Shown: piece by piece, positions 57,911 to 64,000 of the stretch
Layout: the number at the start of each line of letters is the position of its first letter
How positions within the stretch are numbered: the stretch's first letter is position 1
NCBI GenBank assembly: GCA_030267125.1
Contig: JAJDJJ010000003.1
Coordinates: forward strand, 1-64,000
Reading direction: 5' to 3'
DNA from: Bacteroidales bacterium OttesenSCG-928-B11
Lineage (GTDB): Bacteria > Bacteroidota > Bacteroidia > Bacteroidales > WCHB1-69
DNA: 64,000 nucleotides
The notes under the pieces: model-generated
Told to the model about the DNA's origin: nothing
The model's database searches: none
Seen by the model: the letters and a program-made list of their open reading frames with translations, nothing else
Program-made: the position numbers and the translations under genes

Positions 57911-58894
57911 ATGCGATTTCGACGATTTTTTCATTCCTTACTTTTAATTATCGCTGCCGCTTCTTGCGCTCAAAACGACCTTCACAAAATCAATGGCAAT
58001 GGATTGGGCACTTATTACCAAATCACCTATATCGGCAAAGATGCGCCGGATTTAAAACCTCAAATCGACTCATTATTACAATATTACTCGCAACAATTCT
58101 CTATTTTCGACACTACTTCCATCGTACACCATCTCAATATCAACAAGACCAATGAAGTCCCTGATGAATTTATCAATTTAATAGAAAAATCATTAGAAAT
58201 CAGCCTGAAAACCGGTGGCGCTTTCGACATAACGATTGCCCCATTAGTCTCCTACTGGGGTTTTGCCCAAGAGGAGTTTACCTCCATCGACAGCGCACAT
58301 ATCGACAGTTTGAGATCTTTTATCGGTTATCAGAATATTATAGTCAGCAACAACGTATTGCTTAAAACGGACGATCGTATCAAACTAAATTTCAATGCAA
58401 TTGCAAAAGGATACATTGTGGATAGAGTAACGGATTTTTTACTTGCGCAAGGATTTAACAATTTTATCGTGGATATTGGCGGGGAGATGTTTTGCATGGG
58501 CGACAAGAATGGCAAACCGTGGCAAGTCGGTATTCAACGCCCCACGAGTGACCGCAATGGGAATTTCGATTCCGCACACATTTTACCGCTTACTAGCAAA
58601 GCAATCGCTACCAGTGGCAACTATCGAAATTACAAAGAGTTGAATGGCGAACGCTACACCCACATCATCAATCCCAAAACAGGATTCCCCGAGAGGAGTT
58701 CACTTCTGAGTGTTTCTGTCATCGCCAACGATTGTGCCACTGCCGATGCCTTAGCCACTGCTTTCATGGTGATGGGGCTGGAAGAATCTACACGGTTCTT
58801 AGAAGCAAACCCGGAGTATGAAGCGCTATTCATTTCTATTGAAGAAGAAGGCTTTAAGATTTCCGGATTTGGCTCCTCTTTTCCATCGCTTTAG
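57911..58894 (+). CDS. apbE: FAD:protein FMN transferase (ApbE), lipoprotein
   Basis: A 327-residue exported lipoprotein. The signal LLLIIAAASC ends in a lipobox cysteine. The ApbE motifs are LNFNAIAKGYIVDRV, FIVDIGGEMF, ATSGNYRNY, THIINPKTG and ATADALATAFMVMG (the metal- and FAD-binding Asp/Thr). It moves FMN from FAD onto a Ser/Thr of target proteins such as Rnf or Nqr subunits. No Rnf or Nqr gene is in the window. Start chosen because the upstream TTG lies in the promoter box. Confidence 0.92.
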   Translation: MRFRRFFHSLLLIIAAASCAQNDLHKINGNGLGTYYQITYIGKDAPDLKPQIDSLLQYYSQQFSIFDTTSIVHHLNINKTNEVPDEFINLIEKSLEISLKTGGAFDITIAPLVSYWGFAQEEFTSIDSAHIDSLRSFIGYQNIIVSNNVLLKTDDRIKLNFNAIAKGYIVDRVTDFLLAQGFNNFIVDIGGEMFCMGDKNGKPWQVGIQRPTSDRNGNFDSAHILPLTSKAIATSGNYRNYKELNGERYTHIINPKTGFPERSSLLSVSVIANDCATADALATAFMVMGLEESTRFLEANPEYEALFISIEEEGFKISGFGSSFPSL

Positions 58895-58915
58895 TAAATT
58901 TTTGATTTCCAGTTT

Positions 58916-61900
58916 TTAATTCTTGACGAATTTCTTCACTGCCGCCCCCTGTCCACCGGTAAGTTTGATAAAATAGACACCGGCATTATACTGGGAGATG
59001 TTGACGCTGAAATCTAACTCGCCAATCGCCTCCGCATGAACCACCTGACCTATGATATTCACGATTTCCATTTTCTCAAACGGGAAATCCAACTTCACAT
59101 TCAGTATGTTTTCCGCCGGATTCGGATAAATCAACACTCGGCTTTCCAACTGATAATCATCAGCAAGACTTGTCTCTACAAATTCAACATGGATCGCGTG
59201 GTTAGCCTGCACGTTCCGGAATGTATAGTTATTATTTTCATACTCATCCGGATCTGCTATCACATTGTCAACCATAACCTGACTGATTTTACAACTTGCA
59301 TCCGGAGATAATGTGAAAGTCTGGTTTTGTCCTTCGCTCACAACCACCGTATCCGCAGGCTGAATTGTTCCGTTTGGACCTGAAGTAGCTATAATGATAT
59401 ATGTATTTCGAGCGGTTGTGAAGCTTCCGGTTGCATAACCACTTTCCCTATCATTACTACAAATAGTTTTAACGCGCACATCATAATTTGTGCCCGGAGT
59501 AAGATTGTCAAGTGTGTGGGATGTTTCCGTGAGCGAAAGTTCCAAATAAGTACTTTCCTCGTTTTTCTTGTATTCCAAAACACTTGAGACAGCATTTCCG
59601 GGAAGCGCCCAAGTTATATCTGCAGTAGTTGTTCGTATATCCGTAATTGACAAATCAGCAGGAGCATCACAACCAATATATTCGGTCGTAAACGAGACAC
59701 CCTTGGAGTAATCACTGGTATCGGCAACTCCACAATAGGCTCTCATATAAAATGTATAAGATACACCGGCATCTAAATCTGTCAACATAAAAGGATTGGT
59801 ATTTGCAACGATTTGCGAAGCGGAACCATCGCCCGGAATAAATTCCTCGTCACTATATTCAATAATCCAATGCAGGGGCCTTCCGGCATCTTCCCAGGAA
59901 ATATAAACGGAGTTGCTTGTAATAGTGTCGGTGCTAATATTTTTCGGCGCAGAACAGTCCGGAATTGTGGAAAGTTCAACATCATCTAAGAAAAACATAT
60001 AAGTTGAATTATGCTTAATGGCAATATACCTTCCCGCACCGGTATAGTTATTAAAATATACCGTATGTTCTTCAAAAGTCAAGTATGAGCGCGGAGTTAC
60101 GGTTTGAACCGATTCAAAAGTGGAGATGTCCCTCGGGTTGGTCATCACACCCACTTCAATAGACGCTATAGGTGCGTTGAATCTGGCTTGGAAGGTGAGC
60201 ATCAGATCCGAAACATTAATCGTTTCACCATCTATGCCGGGCAAAACAGCCAGGTTATACGTCGTGGCGGAAGAGCTGAAATAGAGCGAATTAGGAGCTG
60301 AAGTATTATGTGTGTACGAAGGATGCGGCAGATATTCCGTTTGGGATTGATTGTCAGATCGTTGCCAACATTCAGGAAAATAATCAGAACCGGTTATCAG
60401 ACTATCGAAACCTTGAACGTACGGTAAGTCATCGAGAGTCAACGGGTCGCAGGATGCAGTGAAATAATGGGACATTGACCAGTCACCGACAATACCGTCA
60501 TTACAGTCAGCACGGACATATAACAAGTAGTCCGTATTGGGTTGCAGATCTGAAATAGTTACAAAAGTGTCGGTAACAGAGACCGGAGCTGCCAAGTTGG
60601 GATCTTCATTAGGTGCAACAACACATACATCATAGCCGTAGACTCCGGTTATTGAATCCCATGCTACTGTCACGCTATTTTCATATACAGCTGTAATCCG
60701 AATATGTGGCGGGCGGGGACAATCCGGCGCCTCATCTATTTTCAAATCATCAACATAGATGGCATTGCTCTCCGATCCGTACATAATTCTTCCATCCACC
60801 ATAATGGCAATATAGCGTCCCATGCCTCCATACAGTGAAAGTGGGACGGAAAAGAAAGACCAAGTATTCCGTGTCTGAATAGGAAGAAGTTCCACGCGGG
60901 TATAAGTTGAAATATCTTCCGGATCGGTCATTACACCCACTTCAATTTTTCTATCTATATGGGCTGTATAAACAGAGAAGGATATTTCCAATTCTTTGAT
61001 ATTAATTGATGCGTCTATTTTAGGAAGAACGCTGGCCGAATAGCCCGTGCTTCTCGGATTAAAGAAAAGAGAGGCTGTTCCACTAAGATGGGCTGTATTA
61101 TTCACATACGGATAGTTTGTTCCGGAAGACAATCCGGTCCAACAACCTGGATGAACCGTTGATCCTGAACCGTACCTATCGAATCCTTCCGTAAACGGAA
61201 TGGATTTTATATCACTGCAAGGTGTTGTAAAGGTTGCGATTGTAACTTCACTGGTATCATTACCCGAACAAGTCACATAGCCTCTTAGCGTATACGTTGT
61301 GCTGAAATCCAAATTAGTTAGTGTAAAGAAATCGCCAACAGGATTCTCCAATTGTTTCCACACGACATCGCCAGCCGCTTGGTACTCAAAATGCCTGTTT
61401 TCTTGAACTTGCGACGACACATAAAAAATATCGGCTGATTCGGCGGTAATATTATTCGCAATAATATTAGGTTGCATACAGTTAACGACATCGCATCCCA
61501 AATAGAAAATCATGTTTGGGCGCTCATTATAAGTATACCCGGCAGGGGGAGAAGTAATGCTGTATGCAGTACTGCCCGCATCAAAAATGGACATATCTGA
61601 AGTGGTTTTGTGTGCTCTGAAATAGTAATTGTAATTTGATTGGCTTGCCCCCGATTTATCATTAAAACAGATGACCAAATTATCTTGCCCGTTATAAATA
61701 AATGGCGTGTTGAAATTGAAAATGTCTAAAGAAGATGTCCCGTTAAGCGGACCGGAATAGACCAGTTGAAGATTGGTAGCAGCAACCCAATCCGTTGAAT
61801 TTGAAAAATTTGATTTTGTGGTATGCCCCATATAAATATCCACATTATTCTTCGTCGTCATAGGCAGAGAATAACCGTAATTCAAAGCGACCCCGGTAAT

Positions 61901-64000
61901 TGTTGTGCCACCTGAAAATTCACTACTAAGAAAAATGGTCTGGGATATGGAATAGTTTTCATACGTAGTTACCGGAAGTTCAAGATTTTCTTTCGTTCCG
62001 GTATTCATTGACACGTCGCCACCGGTAATACATTCCAGGCTAAACTCTTCCGCATAAGCATAAGCACTAGAATCGCCATCGCAATCGGTTTGTACCCGCA
62101 CTTGATAAGTACCCATATCACTTAATCCGGAAATAACACAGCGGGGTTCCGTTGCAAGGACCGTATTCCATGTGTCTTCATGATCCGCTTTAAACTGTAC
62201 TATGTATTGTATGGGGGAATCTCCCAGTGTGCTAGGCGTCCATTTTACCAAAGCTGAACCATATTGAATATCAGAAACGACAACATCTCTAGCCGGGAAA
62301 CAACTAATATCGTTAGATTCTATAACCACATTATCAATGTAAAATTCATTGTTTTCATTTGTGCCGTTCACTCTAAAAACAAGGTGTCTTCCATCCGAAT
62401 CGTAATCCAAAAAAGAAATGATGCTTTCTTTCCATGCATTAATTCCTTCCGGTATTATGGTCGCATACGTTTCATACGTTGAAATATCATTCGGATCTTT
62501 CATAAACCCAATTTCCAAGGAATGCTCCGCATGAGTACAGTAATAATCAAACACCAAGCGCATGGAAGCAATGTCTTCCAAAATAGTTATTTGCGGAGCA
62601 ACAGCTATATTATATTGTCCCGTTTCCGCATAAAGATACAATGAATTTAATCCGCTATTCGCGTACATGGATGAGAGATGCGGATAGGTGGCGAACGATG
62701 AATTTCTAGTCCAACAATTAGGCAATACACCGGCTCCACTCTCCTCTCTATCAAATGATTCACTATATGGAATGGAAACAAAATCACCACACGAGGTACG
62801 GTAGGTCACTTCGCGCCATTCACTCTCCGTTGTGTCAGCACCCGCGCACAAGGCTTTTATGCGGAAAGTGTAAATTGCATTGCTACTTAAACCGGCAACT
62901 GTATAAGTGGTATCATCTATCGCCGTTTCCGTATTCCACTGCGTTTCACCCTCCGCCTTATATTGCAATTCGAACAGACTTTCGGTTCTGCCTGGTATCC
63001 AACTCACTTTAACACCTTCTTCCGTATCGGAAGCTATACAAATATTAGCCGGCGCACAATCGGTTGTAGCCGAACAATCCGCATAGAATACAATATTGGG
63101 ACGCAAGGCTGCTCTGGTAGAGTGCGCTATAGAAGGAATGGTTACAGAAGGGGGATTATTGAAACTTGGCGGCACAGCAGTGCTATAGTAGTGGAGTGTT
63201 TGATTGGCAGAAGCGGCATGGACTTTAAAAGCAAAATTGCCGGCTCCGGCTGTTCCCGAACTATCCAAGAAACAGACAACCAGATTATTCGTTCCATTAT
63301 ATTGGAAGGCCGTATCAAACATAAAAGTATTTACTCCGGCCGTGCATTTCAGGTTGCCGGAGTAGACCAACTTGATTTGAGGTTCGGCATACCAAGTCGT
63401 ATCGTCGGAAAATGTACTTTCTGTCACATGTCCCAAATATATTTTCACATTGTTTTTCCCATTTGTATTCCCAACACCTAACTCCAAGTCAATACCTCGG
63501 ATTGTGGTTGCTCCTCCCATTTCACTTTGCAGGAAGATACTTTGTGACGAGGAGTAATTACGTCCCGGATAGATCGGAATATACGGATTGGTTGTAGTTC
63601 CCGTATTAAAGAAGACATCTCCGCCTTCCGTGCAGATGGTGGTAAAAGAAGTATGTGCCGTATCCGTGGTCGTTTCATCCAAACATGCGCGATAAACCTT
63701 CACATCATACGTTGTCCTCTCCGTTAATCCGGAAAAGATATAGTTCCTGTTTTCGGTGATGGTATAATTCCAGTTTCCGGTACCTTCTTCCGAAATTCCG
63801 ACATGAAATAAAGAAGAAGAAGTTGCATCCGGCACATCCCAATTCGCAATAGCTGAATTTCCGGCAACTTGGTTTACCGTCAAATTGATTGGATCCAGAC
63901 AAATAAGCGAGGGTCTTATCAGAACATTGTCAATAAACATCTCATTAGCGACATCTTTCCCTTTCACCCTGAAAGCGATCATGCGCGCATTTCCGTCATA
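58916..64000 (-). CDS. Large T9SS-secreted adhesin with cleaved-adhesin and fibronectin III repeats (5' end outside)
   Basis: At least 1694 codons; the frame stays open to the window edge, so the N-terminus is missing. Residues on the visible part alternate between cleaved-adhesin/choice-of-anchor-J-type modules (SIPYSESFDREESGAG, SIPFTEGFDRYGSG, LPYVQGFDSLITGS, each ending in a FYIDNV-like strand) and fibronectin III modules with TTYxxRVRAxC-type ends. Two further long modules start GGDVFFNTGT and GGDVSMNTGT. A BACON/InlB-like piece (ATSGPNGTIQPADTVVV) precedes the C-terminal type A sorting domain (VLIYPNPAENILNV ... NAGVYFIKL ... KKFVKN), which sends the protein through the type IX secretion system to the surface. 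Likely binds host or matrix material. Confidence 0.9.
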   Translation of the reverse strand, partial: YDGNARMIAFRVKGKDVANEMFIDNVLIRPSLICLDPINLTVNQVAGNSAIANWDVPDATSSSLFHVGISEEGTGNWNYTITENRNYIFSGLTERTTYDVKVYRACLDETTTDTAHTSFTTICTEGGDVFFNTGTTTNPYIPIYPGRNYSSSQSIFLQSEMGGATTIRGIDLELGVGNTNGKNNVKIYLGHVTESTFSDDTTWYAEPQIKLVYSGNLKCTAGVNTFMFDTAFQYNGTNNLVVCFLDSSGTAGAGNFAFKVHAASANQTLHYYSTAVPPSFNNPPSVTIPSIAHSTRAALRPNIVFYADCSATTDCAPANICIASDTEEGVKVSWIPGRTESLFELQYKAEGETQWNTETAIDDTTYTVAGLSSNAIYTFRIKALCAGADTTESEWREVTYRTSCGDFVSIPYSESFDREESGAGVLPNCWTRNSSFATYPHLSSMYANSGLNSLYLYAETGQYNIAVAPQITILEDIASMRLVFDYYCTHAEHSLEIGFMKDPNDISTYETYATIIPEGINAWKESIISFLDYDSDGRHLVFRVNGTNENNEFYIDNVVIESNDISCFPARDVVVSDIQYGSALVKWTPSTLGDSPIQYIVQFKADHEDTWNTVLATEPRCVISGLSDMGTYQVRVQTDCDGDSSAYAYAEEFSLECITGGDVSMNTGTKENLELPVTTYENYSISQTIFLSSEFSGGTTITGVALNYGYSLPMTTKNNVDIYMGHTTKSNFSNSTDWVAATNLQLVYSGPLNGTSSLDIFNFNTPFIYNGQDNLVICFNDKSGASQSNYNYYFRAHKTTSDMSIFDAGSTAYSITSPPAGYTYNERPNMIFYLGCDVVNCMQPNIIANNITAESADIFYVSSQVQENRHFEYQAAGDVVWKQLENPVGDFFTLTNLDFSTTYTLRGYVTCSGNDTSEVTIATFTTPCSDIKSIPFTEGFDRYGSGSTVHPGCWTGLSSGTNYPYVNNTAHLSGTASLFFNPRSTGYSASVLPKIDASINIKELEISFSVYTAHIDRKIEVGVMTDPEDISTYTRVELLPIQTRNTWSFFSVPLSLYGGMGRYIAIMVDGRIMYGSESNAIYVDDLKIDEAPDCPRPPHIRITAVYENSVTVAWDSITGVYGYDVCVVAPNEDPNLAAPVSVTDTFVTISDLQPNTDYLLYVRADCNDGIVGDWSMSHYFTASCDPLTLDDLPYVQGFDSLITGSDYFPECWQRSDNQSQTEYLPHPSYTHNTSAPNSLYFSSSATTYNLAVLPGIDGETINVSDLMLTFQARFNAPIASIEVGVMTNPRDISTFESVQTVTPRSYLTFEEHTVYFNNYTGAGRYIAIKHNSTYMFFLDDVELSTIPDCSAPKNISTDTITSNSVYISWEDAGRPLHWIIEYSDEEFIPGDGSASQIVANTNPFMLTDLDAGVSYTFYMRAYCGVADTSDYSKGVSFTTEYIGCDAPADLSITDIRTTTADITWALPGNAVSSVLEYKKNEESTYLELSLTETSHTLDNLTPGTNYDVRVKTICSNDRESGYATGSFTTARNTYIIIATSGPNGTIQPADTVVVSEGQNQTFTLSPDASCKISQVMVDNVIADPDEYENNNYTFRNVQANHAIHVEFVETSLADDYQLESRVLIYPNPAENILNVKLDFPFEKMEIVNIIGQVVHAEAIGELDFSVNISQYNAGVYFIKLTGGQGAAVKKFVKN

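Noticed and set aside
63980-63982. ATG at 63982 as the true start of the T9SS adhesin
   Set aside because: The frame continues open to the window edge with a conserved YDGNAR-type sequence that matches internal repeats, so the gene is cut by the window.
1-64000. CRISPR arrays, tRNA and rRNA genes, integrases
   Set aside because: I looked for regularly spaced direct repeats, GGTTCGAATC-like T-arms and recombinase motifs and found none that hold up. A covariance-model search would be decisive.

Overview
The window looks like a chromosomal segment of an anaerobic or microaerobic Bacteroidota (Bacteroidales-like) genome. The signs are the -7 promoter box TAnnTTTG(C) in front of many genes, a TonB-dependent receptor with an N-terminal carboxypeptidase-regulatory-like domain, SPII lipoproteins, a large fibronectin-III adhesin with a type IX secretion (Por) sorting domain, and oxygen/NO-stress genes typical of anaerobes (hybrid cluster protein, CoA-disulfide-reductase fusion, 4Fe-4S proteins). 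I see no rRNA, tRNA, CRISPR array, integrase or complete insertion sequence.

Layout: 0.8-4.8 kb holds a TonB receptor and a beta-helix lipoprotein (minus strand). Their promoter region is a near copy (57 of 63 bases by eye) of the one in front of pstS at 20.3 kb, which suggests both belong to the phosphate response. 5.0-6.5 kb is a HipBA toxin-antitoxin pair. 6.7-15.1 kb is a defence island: XRE controller, Eco57I-like type IIG restriction-modification enzyme, companion methyltransferase, a truncated SIR2-like fragment, a GHKL ATPase with a C-terminal PD-(D/E)xK-like nuclease module, and a Fic protein. 15.1-17.3 kb has a HAD hydrolase, a GNAT remnant, a TPR lipoprotein and an NmrA-like protein. 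17.3-20.4 kb holds a decayed pst copy, a palindrome-rich element and pstC/pstS without pstA/pstB/phoU. 20.4-27 kb is mostly housekeeping (MORN-like protein, LysM transglycosylase, holB, lipoprotein, rtcB). 27.4-31 kb is a small accessory group (TM2 protein, PD-(D/E)xK nuclease, unknown protein, WYL regulator) in which three promoters share an operator-like motif at fixed spacing. 31-40.9 kb is redox and nitrosative stress (flavodoxin/ferredoxin, NifX-like, DUF4143 ATPase, CoADR-rhodanese-TusA-DsrE fusion, MarR, thioredoxin, hcp, cupin, ferredoxin, YgbA-like). 40.9-48.8 kb is a five-gene type I restriction-modification operon (hsdM, rhuM-like, hsdS, a second GHKL-nuclease gene, hsdR), followed by another DUF4143 ATPase. 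50.2-64 kb has a Crp/Fnr regulator, AraC regulator and drug exporter, an outer-membrane barrel protein, Lon, L31, a glycosyltransferase, ApbE and the T9SS adhesin, whose N-terminus lies outside the window.

The observation I would follow first is the pair of GHKL ATPase/PD-(D/E)xK proteins (11909-13939 and 44571-46406). They are diverged, yet share the same domain order and a similar C-terminal tail, and each is packed into a different restriction-modification operon. One is coupled between hsdS and hsdR; the other directly follows a truncated SIR2 gene in a type IIG locus. GHKL ATPases near restriction systems have been noted before by computation. The coupled use of one family with two unrelated restriction types in a single 33-kb stretch suggests an add-on effector or partner module. 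All functional assignments are from reading the sequence; no searches were run.
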